64,000 bases of DNA from Fodinicurvata sp. EGI_FJ10296 (GTDB lineage Bacteria; Pseudomonadota; Alphaproteobacteria; DSM-16000; Inquilinaceae). The translations under genes were made by a program, and so were the position numbers. The stretch lies in the NCBI RefSeq assembly GCF_040712075.1, contig NZ_JBFCVL010000009.1, positions 62,001-126,000 of the forward strand, written 5' to 3'. Each line of letters opens with the position of its first letter. Within the stretch, counting starts at the first letter, position 1. Shown here piece by piece: positions 15,238-23,622 of this stretch. The notes beneath the pieces are model-generated. The model saw only the letters and a program-made list of their open reading frames with translations. It was not told the origin of the DNA and ran no database searches.

Positions 15238-16158
15238 TCTAAGATACACATTATACATGAGAATGACGCGTGGACCGCACCGTTGTTCGCCGCACTCGAC
15301 GCGCGTGGCCTCGACTATCAGCCGTGGCATCTGGCCGAAGGTCGCGTGGAAGCGAACGCAATCCCGCCAGAAGGCGTATTCTACAATCGTATGAGTGCAT
15401 CTTCGCACACGCGCGATCATCGCTTCGCGCCGGAACTGACCCGCCAGGTTTTGGCATGGCTCGAAACCCATGGCCGCCGCGTAATCAACGACAGCCGGGC
15501 GGTAAATCTCGAGATCGACAAGCTGGCGCAGTACAGGGCGCTGGCCAGCGTGGGGATCGAGACGCCGCGCACGATCGGGGCTGTGGGCCGGGCGTCTGTT
15601 CTGGCGGCGGCGAAGGACTTCCCATCATGGCCGCTGATCCTGAAGCCCAACCGGGGCGGCGCCGGCGCCGGCGTTCAGCTTGTGGAAAGTCCGGCACAGC
15701 TTGCCGAAATTCTCGACGATCCGGCCACCGAATGGCCATTGGACGGTATATGGTTGGTACAGGACTACATCCGGGCCGCAGAACCGTGCATTACGCGGTG
15801 CGAATTCATTGACGGCCGCTTTCTCTACGCGGTTCGCGTAGACACCAGCGACGGCTTCGAATTGTGTCCGGCTGACGCCTGCGCCTTGCCGACCGGGCGC
15901 GAGCGGTTCGAGATCATCGACGGCTTCGACGATCCGATCCTTCGGCGCTATGAGCGGTTTCTGGCCGCAAACGGCATCGAAGTGGCGGGCATCGAGTTCG
16001 TGCGGACACCGGACGGCCGGGCCATCACCTATGACGTCAACACCAACACGAACTACAACGCCAAGGCCGAGCAGGCCGTCGGGGTTTCCGGCATGGGGCA
16101 GCTGGCCGATTTTCTGGGCCGCGCCCTGGACGAGGTGCGCCACCGGAAGGCGGCGTGA
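15235..16158 (+). CDS. RimK-like / glutathione-synthase-like ATP-grasp ligase
   Basis: A 307-residue ATP-grasp enzyme starting MSKIHIIHENDAWTAPLF. The pre-ATP-grasp domain includes VFYNRMSASSHTR and RVINDSRAVNLEIDKLAQY. The ATP-grasp core has the glycine-rich loop LILKPNRGGAGAGVQL near residue 140, LVQDYI as the adenine-binding edge and YDVNTNTNYN near residue 275 with the Mg-binding Asp and Asn residues. Such ligases join an amino acid to a carboxylate (RimK adds Glu to ribosomal protein S6; others make peptides). The substrate here is unknown. The start codon sits in an inverted repeat. No partner genes are adjacent. Confidence 0.75.
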   Translation: MSKIHIIHENDAWTAPLFAALDARGLDYQPWHLAEGRVEANAIPPEGVFYNRMSASSHTRDHRFAPELTRQVLAWLETHGRRVINDSRAVNLEIDKLAQYRALASVGIETPRTIGAVGRASVLAAAKDFPSWPLILKPNRGGAGAGVQLVESPAQLAEILDDPATEWPLDGIWLVQDYIRAAEPCITRCEFIDGRFLYAVRVDTSDGFELCPADACALPTGRERFEIIDGFDDPILRRYERFLAANGIEVAGIEFVRTPDGRAITYDVNTNTNYNAKAEQAVGVSGMGQLADFLGRALDEVRHRKAA

Positions 16159-16198
16159 CGGATCAGAGCCTGGCGCCGGGCAGCTTTCCGGATCCGGA

Positions 16199-17326
16199 CT
16201 AAACGAAGACCGCGTCCAGCATGGCGCGATAATCGTCGGCCGTGGCAGCGCGCGGGTTGGTGGCGTGGCTGTGATCGGCCAGCGCGCGCTCGATCACCCA
16301 ATCGAACTGGCTGCGCTCGACGCCCAGCGTCTTCAGGCCGGCCGGCAGACCCAGATCGCGGTTGAGCATGTCGAAGGCATCCGCGAGGTCGGCATCGGGG
16401 GCCAGGCCCATGGCGACGGCGAGCCGGGCCGACTTGTCGCCGGTGTGACCGTGGTTGAAGCGCAGCACCGGCGGCAGCAACACGGCGTTCAGAACGCCGT
16501 GATGAAGCGTCGGACTTTCCAGGCCGCCCAGCGCATGCGACAGGGCGTGGATGGCACCCAGCCCTTTCTGGAACGTCAAGCCGCCCTCAAGGGATCCCAT
16601 CATCATCTGCCACCGGGCCTCGCGGTCGTCGCCATGCGCGACGGCGGTACGGATATGACGCCACAGGCGCCCTGCGCCGTCCAGCGCGATTGCCTCGGCT
16701 GGTGGATTGACGCGCGGCGACAGCAGGGTTTCCACGCAATGCGACAGGGCATCCAGACCGGTCGCCGCCGTCAGACCCGGCGGCAGGCCGAGCGTCAGAT
16801 CGGGATCGCAGATCGCCCGTTTGGGGATCAGATGCGGGCTGATAAAGCCCAGCTTGCGCCGGTCGTTCAGCGTGATCAGGGCCGCGCGGCCGACTTCCGA
16901 GCCGGTTCCGGCCGTCGTCGGAAAGGCGACGACCGGCGCCACCGATGGCGTAATTCGTGCGACGCCGCCCTCGATGGCGGCATAGGGCGCCAGCGGGCCG
17001 GGATGGGTTGCCAGCAGCGCAACGCCCTTGGCCAGATCGATCGACGACCCGCCGCCCAGCGCGGCGATGCCGTCGCAGCCGCCATCGCGATAGACCGCCA
17101 GCGCCGCCTCGACCGCACTTTCCGTCGGGTTGGAAGGCGTGTCCAGGAACTGCGCCGCCGGCGCCTCAAGATGGGCGGTCACCCGGTCCACCAGCCCGGC
17201 GGCGGCGACGCCCCGGTCGCTGATCAGCAGCGGACGGGTGATGCTCAGTTCCGCTAGCACCGCCGGCAGCTTCGCGACCGCGCCGTGATCGAAATGGATG
17301 GTGGTCAGATAATTGATGTCCGGCAC
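16199..17326 (-). CDS. Iron-containing alcohol dehydrogenase family protein
   Basis: A 375-residue group III (iron-dependent) dehydrogenase, also the fold of maleylacetate reductase. Reading from GTG 17326 (GGGAG about nine bases upstream) it has the NAD-binding [11 protein letters not shown] near residue 95, [11 protein letters not shown], and the metal ligands: the Asp and His in [12 protein letters not shown], His in [12 protein letters not shown] and His in [12 protein letters not shown]. All four ligands are present, so it should be active. The substrate (an alcohol, aldehyde or maleylacetate) cannot be fixed from sequence, and no aromatic-degradation genes adjoin it. An ATPase gene lies 56 bases upstream on the same strand. 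Confidence 0.8.
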   Translation of the reverse strand: MPDINYLTTIHFDHGAVAKLPAVLAELSITRPLLISDRGVAAAGLVDRVTAHLEAPAAQFLDTPSNPTESAVEAALAVYRDGGCDGIAALGGGSSIDLAKGVALLATHPGPLAPYAAIEGGVARITPSVAPVVAFPTTAGTGSEVGRAALITLNDRRKLGFISPHLIPKRAICDPDLTLGLPPGLTAATGLDALSHCVETLLSPRVNPPAEAIALDGAGRLWRHIRTAVAHGDDREARWQMMMGSLEGGLTFQKGLGAIHALSHALGGLESPTLHHGVLNAVLLPPVLRFNHGHTGDKSARLAVAMGLAPDADLADAFDMLNRDLGLPAGLKTLGVERSQFDWVIERALADHSHATNPRAATADDYRAMLDAVFV

Positions 17327-17382
17327 AGCGCCGTCTCCCCAATTGTTTTTCGTTTTCGGCCCGTCCCGGACCGGCGGCTTCC

Positions 17383-18540
17383 TTACCGTGACGGCCACGC
17401 CCAGGACGGTCGCTCGACGTCGCGGACCACCGTTTCCCCCAGTTCCTTGGTCAACGACATGGTCATGCAGTCGTCCGTCTCGGCCAAGGCTGCCACCAAC
17501 GGCGTGGCATGGGAAACGACAATGATCTGCGAGTCCCGCGCGGCGCCGGCGATCAGCCGGGCCAGCGGCGGCAGCAGGTCGGGATGAAGGCTGGTTTCGG
17601 GCTCGTTCAGCACCATCAACGATGGCGGGCGCGGCGTCATCAGGGCGGCGACCAGCAGCAGATAACGCAATGTGCCGTCGGAAAGTTCTGCCACGCGCAA
17701 CGGGCGCAGCAGGCCGTGCTGGTGCATGGCAATCTCGAACAGGCCCCCCTGCTCGGTGATTTCGACCGTCGAGCCGGGAAAGGCGTCGTCGATGGCCGCG
17801 GCCAGGCCAGTGGGGTCGCCGATTTCGGTGATGGTCTGAAGCGCGGCGGCCAGATCGCCGCCATCGGCGCCGAGGATCGGCGTGCGCGTGCCGACTTGCG
17901 GCCGACGGGCGGGGGCCTCTAGATCGGTGCGGAAATGATCGTAGAAGCGCCAGCCGCGCATCCGTTCCCGCAGCAGCAGAAGTTCCGAGAGATTGCGCGG
18001 GTCGGCGGCGTGGGTCATCATGCTTTCGAAGGGCGGCAGGCTGGTCATGACCGGCAGGCGCTGGCCCGCCTCGTCCAGCGCCTGAACGAGGCGCCCGGCC
18101 CGTGTCGCGAACACGTTGCCGCGCTTCAGTACCTCGCCGACCCATACCGCCTCGGCCTTGATCTCCGGGTCGCGATTGAACAGCGAACCGCCCTGGGCGA
18201 TTGGCAGCCCAAGATCGATGGCATAGCCGTAATCGGCCGAGGCGAATCCCAGCTTCAGGCTGACCCGATCCTGGCGCAGCGTTCCATGGACCGGTGCCTT
18301 GCCGGCCTTCATGGCGCGCGAGAACGATTCCGGCCCGGCCCAGAGCGTCGATGACAATCCGCCCTCTGCCGCCAGCGAGGCCACCGCCCGCCCTTGCGCC
18401 ACGTCCGACAAAAGACGCAAAGCCCGGTAGAAGCTCGATTTGCCGCTGCCGTTCGGACCGGTGACCACGTTCAACCGGTCGAGCGGCAACACGACGTCGC
18501 GCAGCGAACGGTAACCGGAGATCGCAAGTGTCAGGATCAT
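17383..18540 (-). CDS. AAA ATPase of the RecF/OLD-like type
   Basis: A 385-residue ATPase with a split nucleotide-binding site. The N terminus ([24 protein letters not shown]) is followed by Walker [10 protein letters not shown] near residues 29-37. The C-terminal half carries the ABC-like signature [15 protein letters not shown], Walker [15 protein letters not shown] and the switch His in [10 protein letters not shown]. The domain between is poorly conserved. There is no TOPRIM nuclease domain as in OLD proteins. Stand-alone ATPases like this are common and of unknown function; some belong to defence or repair systems, but no partner gene is present here. The ATG at 18540 follows directly from the frame. 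Confidence 0.75.
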   Translation of the reverse strand: MILTLAISGYRSLRDVVLPLDRLNVVTGPNGSGKSSFYRALRLLSDVAQGRAVASLAAEGGLSSTLWAGPESFSRAMKAGKAPVHGTLRQDRVSLKLGFASADYGYAIDLGLPIAQGGSLFNRDPEIKAEAVWVGEVLKRGNVFATRAGRLVQALDEAGQRLPVMTSLPPFESMMTHAADPRNLSELLLLRERMRGWRFYDHFRTDLEAPARRPQVGTRTPILGADGGDLAAALQTITEIGDPTGLAAAIDDAFPGSTVEITEQGGLFEIAMHQHGLLRPLRVAELSDGTLRYLLLVAALMTPRPPSLMVLNEPETSLHPDLLPPLARLIAGAARDSQIIVVSHATPLVAALAETDDCMTMSLTKELGETVVRDVERPSWAWPSR

Positions 18541-18675
18541 GGCGGGGGCCGGCTCATTCGGTTCAAGGGAGTGCCTGCAAGGTTAACCGTAGCTGGGATC
18601 GAACGCGACCTTCGACTTGTTGCAAGTCGTTGTGTAGAGGTTGAACGCATTTCTTGAATCAGTGGGATTTTCGCG

Positions 18676-19899
18676 ATGAGATTGATGCTGGTCCGGTCCG
18701 TCGCCGTCTGGGCATTGACGCCGGTTGTCGGGGCGGGGATGTTTGCGATGACGGCGGAGGCCGACGTCATCGCGGCGGAGCCGAAAGCGGCAATCGAAGC
18801 ATTGACGGCCGAACAGGTGGGGCGGCGACATCTGCAATCGCTGTTGCTTCAGGTTCGCATTGACGGCGTCGAGGCGCTGACCATTGCCCATGGCACGGCG
18901 ATGACCGGCGTGCCGGTGACGCGGGATCATCATTTCCGCAACGGCGCCGTTGCGCTTGCCTATGTCGCGGCAATGGCTTTGCGTTTGGCCGAGGACGGCG
19001 TTGTCGATCTGGATGTGCCAGTATCGCGCTGGCTGCCAGAATTGCCGGCCGGCGATAAGGCCACATTGCGCATGCTGGCCAATATGACGGCCGGCTATCC
19101 CGACCATGTCGCGGATGAGGAAAGCTTCATCGCGCCGTTCTATGCCGATCCGTTCGCGCACTGGTCGCCGGAGGCCCTGATCGACATCAGCTTGTCGGCA
19201 GAGCGCCGGTTCGAGCCGGGCGAGAACTGGGACTATTCCCACAGCGGCTACGTCATCCTCGGCCGGACGCTCGAAGCCGCGACCGGTCGGCCGATGGCCG
19301 AACTGATGGCCGACCACGTTCTGGCGCCACTGGGGCTGAGCGAGACCCATGGCTTTGATACGGCAATGGTGCCGGAGCCCGCGCTGCACGCCTTTACCGC
19401 CGAACGCGGTGTCTGGGAGGATGCCACTCACTGGAACCCGTCCTGGACGCTGCCGTCAGGCGCGATTCAGGTGACCACGATCACCGATATGGCCCGCAGT
19501 TTCGATGCGATCGTCGGCCATGACGGGTTCCTGACGGCAGAGTCGCGCGCACAGATGATCGAGCCGCGCCTGATCGGCTTTGGCGCGCCGCTCGACGGCT
19601 GCGCCACCTGCCGGACGCTGAGCGAAACCTTCAGCTATGGCCTCGGTGCCGCGCTTCAGGGTGACTGGGTATTTCAGACGCCCAGTTTCGGCGGCTATGC
19701 GGCATCCGTGGGAACGCTGCCTGAGGGAAGGGCCGATGGCGGGCGGATCACGATCGCGGCCGTGGCCACCTTCACGCCGGACTCCCATGCCGATTGGACA
19801 GGCGGTCTGCCCAACTGGGCCGACGAGACCGTCAGGCTGGCGGCCGCGATACTCGTTCCCGGCAATCCGCCGCCGATGCCGCCGTCGAGAGAGGAATGA
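18676..19899 (+). CDS. Serine beta-lactamase/penicillin-binding-fold protein lacking catalytic residues (predicted pseudoenzyme)
   Basis: A 407-residue protein of the class C beta-lactamase-related (S12) family. An N-terminal hydrophobic segment (VWALTPVVGAGMFAMTAEA) suggests a signal peptide. The family frame is easy to follow: HHFRNGAVALAYVAAMALRL matches the usual FRIGSVTKTFTA segment, VDLDVPVSRWLPELP and LRMLANMTAGYPDH follow, and WDYSHSGYVILGRTLE matches FxYSNxGYxLLG. But the SxxK nucleophile-lysine motif reads AVAL (residues 91-94), the YxN motif is YSH (187-189), and the HxG region is PSFGG. The nucleophile and its base are both gone while the fold is kept over full length, so it is probably a binding or scaffold protein, not a hydrolase. 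Convergent with the RIP-like gene. Confidence 0.75.
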   Translation: MRLMLVRSVAVWALTPVVGAGMFAMTAEADVIAAEPKAAIEALTAEQVGRRHLQSLLLQVRIDGVEALTIAHGTAMTGVPVTRDHHFRNGAVALAYVAAMALRLAEDGVVDLDVPVSRWLPELPAGDKATLRMLANMTAGYPDHVADEESFIAPFYADPFAHWSPEALIDISLSAERRFEPGENWDYSHSGYVILGRTLEAATGRPMAELMADHVLAPLGLSETHGFDTAMVPEPALHAFTAERGVWEDATHWNPSWTLPSGAIQVTTITDMARSFDAIVGHDGFLTAESRAQMIEPRLIGFGAPLDGCATCRTLSETFSYGLGAALQGDWVFQTPSFGGYAASVGTLPEGRADGGRITIAAVATFTPDSHADWTGGLPNWADETVRLAAAILVPGNPPPMPPSREE

Positions 19900-19927
19900 G
19901 CGGCAGCAGCGCGTGATGCTGTCGTGA

Positions 19928-20482
19928 TTATCGGTGCTGGACCCGGACCTTGTAGTCGCCGTCCGCGGTGCGCCTTGCCCAGTCAAGGCTGGAGATCTCA
20001 CGATTGTGCATGATGGCCATGGCCACGTCCTGGAACCGCAAGGCTTCGGAAAGACCGATCGCACAGCGGCCGATTGCCCGTTTGATCGTCGACTGTTTCG
20101 TGTCGCTCGTCGCATTGAAGAGGTCGCCCAGGGCGAAATCGAGATCGTTCATCGAGAGGTATATCGGACTGTTCCGGTCGACACCCAGCGCGCCATAATC
20201 GGTTCCGAAAGTATATTTCATTTCTGGTGAGCAATCATACTTTACATCTTTGAATATGAATATTTTCTTAGATTTGTTCCTGAATCCCTGAACATAAAGA
20301 TTGCCGAGTTCGAAGAGTATCGAGACGGTCCCGGCGGTGCATTTTATCGGAACTTCGATGTACGGGTGTTTCTTGGGCTGGATGGCGATCAGGGGGCCTC
20401 TGGAGCCGTCTTTGGTTTCTTCATTGACAGTAAGGTGAACCATGAGCGTATTGAGAATTGAGACGTAATCTAACTGTTTCAT
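19928..20482 (-). CDS. Ribosome-inactivating-protein-like rRNA N-glycosidase domain (ricin A / Shiga A1 fold)
   Basis: A 184-residue protein whose sequence follows the ricin A / Shiga toxin A1 fold almost end to end. TVSILFELGNLYVQGFRNK matches the ricin strand ending NAYVVGY; KYTFGTDYGAL matches RYTFAFGGNYDRL; GLSEALRFQDV matches the active-site helix MISEAARFQYI (Shiga: AEALRFRQI); SLDWARR plus the terminal YKVRV match LNWGRLS and SVRV. All five catalytic residues are present: Tyr63, Tyr96, Glu146, Arg149, Trp168 (ricin Tyr80, Tyr123, Glu177, Arg180, Trp211). It would remove one adenine from the sarcin-ricin loop of large-subunit rRNA. There is no signal peptide, lectin domain or B subunit, and it ends 16 residues after the Trp, shorter than the known toxins. 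GC content is far below the neighbours. The frame continues upstream to 20590, but 20482 has GGGAA upstream. Confidence 0.78.
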   Translation of the reverse strand: MKQLDYVSILNTLMVHLTVNEETKDGSRGPLIAIQPKKHPYIEVPIKCTAGTVSILFELGNLYVQGFRNKSKKIFIFKDVKYDCSPEMKYTFGTDYGALGVDRNSPIYLSMNDLDFALGDLFNATSDTKQSTIKRAIGRCAIGLSEALRFQDVAMAIMHNREISSLDWARRTADGDYKVRVQHR

Positions 20483-20854
20483 GTCTGTTTCCCGCGACAG
20501 GAATTGGCTTGACACTATGTTAAGCAGAAGCCCTGCGTCCTGCGTTCCGGCGCCGGACTCCACGCTTGATCTATACGCGGCATCATGCAACTAAAGTGTG
20601 TAGACAAAATTAAAAATCATGTAAAAGTGGCTGGAGCGCGCGTGCGGAATCGGCTTTTTGCCCTGTATCCCATGGCTAGTGATCCTTCAGGCGAAACGGG
20701 GTCCGCCACACAAGACACTGCTTGAGGGTCTGCTTTGGTCGGTTTTGACGCACGGCACGCTGCGCATGCCACCGCGGCCCTCCGGGAGCGTGTCCGCGAA
20801 GGAAGCGAGCGGCGGTGGCGTATGAATTGGGGGCAGAGTGCCCCCTTGGATGCC
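20483..20854. other. Structured intergenic region upstream of the RIP-like gene
   Basis: About 370 bases with no convincing gene. The part nearest the RIP-like gene (20483-20640) is AT-rich and presumably holds its promoter. Farther away, gccaccgc (20768-20775) and gcggtggc (20812-20819) form an 8-bp inverted repeat around a GC-rich 36-base loop. A second hairpin (20829-20845) sits just after the end of the oxidoreductase gene. These could be a terminator region or the edge of an acquired segment. Confidence 0.4.
20829..20845 (-). terminator. Hairpin downstream of the Gfo/Idh oxidoreductase gene
   Basis: GGGGGCA and TGCCCCC pair perfectly around the loop GAG, ten bases beyond the stop of the minus-strand carbohydrate operon. 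It is a compact GC-rich stem without a clear U-run, a likely end of the operon transcript. Confidence 0.5.
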
Positions 20855-21859
20855 TTAACCCAGTGCCCGCGTCACGCCCGCGCGTAGCTTGTCCAGCAGG
20901 TCCATGGCGGTAATGCCGTCATGGATGGTCGGGGCACCGGGCGTGCCGTCGCGGAGCAGGGCCAGCGCGTCGCCGAGAAGCCCGTGATAGCCCTTGAAAT
21001 CCTCGTTCGCGGCGGCGGTGAAATTGGGCTCCCAGGTCAGCGTGTCGCAACCGGGGCTCAGGATCGCCGCCGGGTCGTCGGTCTTGAACGGCGGGTCGCG
21101 GTGATAGGCGACGTTGATGACGTTGTCGACCTCGACCCGGCGATGGTCGCCCATGACCTGGATCGATTCCATCGGTGTGCCGCGCGACTGCACCGTGCCC
21201 ATGACCAGCGTGCCGACGGCACCGCAGGTGAAGTGCAGATCGACATGCATCAGCAGCTTGCCGGGTTGGTGTTCGCGCGCCCGGACGGTCATGTCGGCGA
21301 TGGGCGAAACGAGATGGGCCGGCAGGTCCATGTAGTGGACGCAGTGGTGCAGGAAAAAGCCGGTATAGTCGGCATTGCCCTCGAAATAGGTCGGCGCTGT
21401 CATGTACGAGCCATAGAACCCCAGCACCGGCCCGAAATCCTTATCGGCGATGACGTTGCGGGCGATCCGGTTGCCGACCGAATAGCGCTTCATGAAGCCG
21501 ACGGCGATCGGCTTGCCGGCACTGTCCGCGGCGTCCGCCAGCCGGCGGGCATCGTCGCCGGTCGCCCCGGGCGGTTTTTCCATGAACACCGGCAGGCCGC
21601 GCTTCAGCGCGGCGATTCCCGCCTCGACATGCAGGCCCGGTCCGACGGCCATGCCGATGGCATCGAGACCCGGATGCGCCAGCATTTCGCGATAGTCGTC
21701 GAAAGCGGCAGTGACGCCGAACTGGCGCGCGACATCGCCACGTCGTCCGGCGTCGGTGTCGCAGACAGCGGCCAGCCGCGCGTCAAAGCGGGTCAGTTGC
21801 GGCAGCAGCATCTGCGAGGCGTGCCGGCCGCAGCCGATCCATCCAATATTCATCGTCAT
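20855..21859 (-). CDS. Gfo/Idh/MocA family oxidoreductase
   Basis: A 334-residue NAD(P)-dependent sugar or sugar-acid dehydrogenase, last gene of the carbohydrate operon. The Rossmann motif is GWIGCGRHASQ near the N terminus, and VFMEKPPGATG near residue 92 contains the conserved EKP lysine. The C-terminal domain has FFLHHCVHYMDLP at the position of the catalytic His, plus a beta-sheet domain ending in HGLLGDALALLRDG. Its ATG overlaps the stop of the epimerase gene (ATGA), so the two are probably translationally coupled and act in sequence on the imported sugar. The substrate is unknown. Confidence 0.8.
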   Translation of the reverse strand: MTMNIGWIGCGRHASQMLLPQLTRFDARLAAVCDTDAGRRGDVARQFGVTAAFDDYREMLAHPGLDAIGMAVGPGLHVEAGIAALKRGLPVFMEKPPGATGDDARRLADAADSAGKPIAVGFMKRYSVGNRIARNVIADKDFGPVLGFYGSYMTAPTYFEGNADYTGFFLHHCVHYMDLPAHLVSPIADMTVRAREHQPGKLLMHVDLHFTCGAVGTLVMGTVQSRGTPMESIQVMGDHRRVEVDNVINVAYHRDPPFKTDDPAAILSPGCDTLTWEPNFTAAANEDFKGYHGLLGDALALLRDGTPGAPTIHDGITAMDLLDKLRAGVTRALG

Positions 21860-22740
21860 CGGCGGTGCGCTCCCATGGCGAGCAGACTGCGAAGCATCTG
21901 TGCGCTGTCCTTCAGTCTCTGGTTTTCATCTTCATGCGGCGGCCGCCACTGCGCGAACGGCACGCCGATGCGGTCGTCGTTGCGCCGGAACGGCTCCAGC
22001 GAGATCGGGCCGCGATAACCGATATCGGCCAACGCGCGGACCACCGATGTCCAATCCGTCATGCCGGTGCCGATAAAGCCGCGATGGTTCTCGTTGGCCT
22101 GGAAATGGATTGTCTTTGGCCCGGCAAGGCGGATCGCTTCGGCCAGATCGGCCTCTTCCATGTGCATGTGGAAGGTGTCGAGCATCAGGCCGATCCCCGG
22201 ATCGCCGACCAGATCGATCAGGTCGACGGCCTGGCGCGTCGTCGACAGGAAATCGGTCTCGAACCGGTTGAGCGGCTCGACCGCCAGCGCGATCCCGGCA
22301 CCCCGTGCATGGGCGGCGGCAACTTTCAGGCCTTCGACGCACCACTCGACCCGTTGGCGGCGAAGGTCCTCCGGCACCGGTGCGGGCGGGCGTCCGGCAA
22401 ACACCAGCGGATTGCCATAGAGTGGCCCGCCGACGATCGGTGCGCCCAGTTCGGCGGCGCAATCGGCGGCGTATTTCAGATAGTCGACCCCGGCCTGACG
22501 CTCGGCGGCCTCGTCGCCGGTCAGGTTGCGCTGCAGGTTGACGCGCGCGGCCAGCACCACCGACAGCCCGGCGTCGTCCAGCGCCCGGCGTGTTTCGGCG
22601 ATGTCGAGTTCGCCCGGCTCGGGCACCAGCAGTTCAACGAAGTCGTAGCCCAGCGACTTGAACGTCGTGAACCAGGGGAAGTGTTCACGCGTGAAGGGGC
22701 GGGCGACCTGCATGGATATCAGGCCGATCGGGTTGGACAT
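21856..22740 (-). CDS. Sugar phosphate isomerase/epimerase (TIM barrel, psicose/tagatose 3-epimerase type)
   Basis: A 294-residue AP-endonuclease-2-like TIM barrel. The metal and catalytic residues typical of D-psicose/D-tagatose 3-epimerases are visible: Glu in LAVEPLNRFET, Asp and His in MLDTFHMHMEEAD, His and Arg in HFQANENHRGFIGTG, and Glu in SLEPFRRND. It should epimerise a ketose at C3 or isomerise a related hydroxy-ketone. The ATG at 22740 (MSNPIGLISMQVA) is preceded by AAGGTG; nine extra upstream codons are open but not needed. It lies between an ABC permease gene and the oxidoreductase gene on the same strand. Confidence 0.8.
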   Translation of the reverse strand: MSNPIGLISMQVARPFTREHFPWFTTFKSLGYDFVELLVPEPGELDIAETRRALDDAGLSVVLAARVNLQRNLTGDEAAERQAGVDYLKYAADCAAELGAPIVGGPLYGNPLVFAGRPPAPVPEDLRRQRVEWCVEGLKVAAAHARGAGIALAVEPLNRFETDFLSTTRQAVDLIDLVGDPGIGLMLDTFHMHMEEADLAEAIRLAGPKTIHFQANENHRGFIGTGMTDWTSVVRALADIGYRGPISLEPFRRNDDRIGVPFAQWRPPHEDENQRLKDSAQMLRSLLAMGAHRR

Positions 22741-22782
22741 TGGTTCACCTTTCATACGGTCCGCCAAATTGTCTGTCTGCCG

Positions 22783-23622
22783 TCAGCCCTTGACCGCGCC
22801 CTGGGTCAAGCCGCTGATCAGGCGTTTCTGGACGATCAGGAACAGGACCGTGGCGGGCAGCGCGCCCAGCACGCCGCCGGCGGTCAGCAGGCCCCACTCG
22901 ATCTGGTATTCGCCGATCAGGGTCTGAATGGCCACGGTCATGGTCCGGACATTGCTGCCGCCCAATGTCAGGGCATAGAGATACTCGTTCCACGAGGTGA
23001 TGAAGATGTAGATGGCCGTTGCGATGATGCCCGGCATGATCAGCGGCAGGATCACGCGCCGCAACGCGCCGAGCCGGCTACAGCCATCGGTCATCGCAGC
23101 CTCGTCGAGGCTCTTGGGAATGGCGTTGATATAGCTGGTCAGCATCCAGATCGAGAACGGGATGGCGACCGTGGAGTTGGCGATGATCAGCGCGGCGTGC
23201 GTGTCCAGCAGGCCAAGCCGCCGCATGATCACGAACAGCGGCAGGATCAGCAGCACGATCGGGAACATGTTGATGACCAGGAACTTGACCATCAGAATCC
23301 GCCGCCCCGGAAACCGAAACCGTGAAAACGCATAGGCCGCGGTCACGCTGATGCTCAGGCCCAGGATCACCGTGCCGACGGCGACGATGAAGCTGTGCAT
23401 CATGTTCGTCAGGAACGTCGTGCGCCCGACCAGCCGTTCATAGTTGGCCCCGGTCCAGTCCACCGGGTTCACCGACACCCCGAAGCGCAACAGATCTTCC
23501 TGTTGGGTGAACGATGTCATCGCCATCCAGATATAGGGGCCGAGCGCGAAGGCGATGATCGCCAGTACCGGCAAGTCGGTGATCATGAACCGGCGCAGGC
23601 GCGAATTCTTGCGTGTGACCAT
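22783..23622 (-). CDS. Carbohydrate ABC transporter permease, MalG type
   Basis: A 279-residue inner-membrane permease with six predicted transmembrane helices, the first at [21 protein letters not shown]. The EAA coupling loop reads [25 protein letters not shown] near residue 190, and the C terminus [13 protein letters not shown] is the standard MalG-family ending. It forms the translocation pore with the partner permease encoded just upstream; ATG 23622 shares one base with that gene's stop (TGATG). It works with the binding protein (24641-25879) and very likely the ATPase at 27677-28777. Confidence 0.88.
   Translation of the reverse strand: MVTRKNSRLRRFMITDLPVLAIIAFALGPYIWMAMTSFTQQEDLLRFGVSVNPVDWTGANYERLVGRTTFLTNMMHSFIVAVGTVILGLSISVTAAYAFSRFRFPGRRILMVKFLVINMFPIVLLILPLFVIMRRLGLLDTHAALIIANSTVAIPFSIWMLTSYINAIPKSLDEAAMTDGCSRLGALRRVILPLIMPGIIATAIYIFITSWNEYLYALTLGGSNVRTMTVAIQTLIGEYQIEWGLLTAGGVLGALPATVLFLIVQKRLISGLTQGAVKG

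Noticed and set aside
17327..18145. N-terminal extension of the iron alcohol dehydrogenase frame into the ATPase gene
   Set aside because: It overlaps the ATPase gene, and the GTG at 17326 has a good ribosome-binding site and the normal family start.
20591..20854. A small antitoxin or immunity gene beside the RIP-like gene
   Set aside because: The only short frames (for example one starting ATGGCTAGTGATCC, 17 codons) lack ribosome-binding sites and conservation signals, so I cannot support one.
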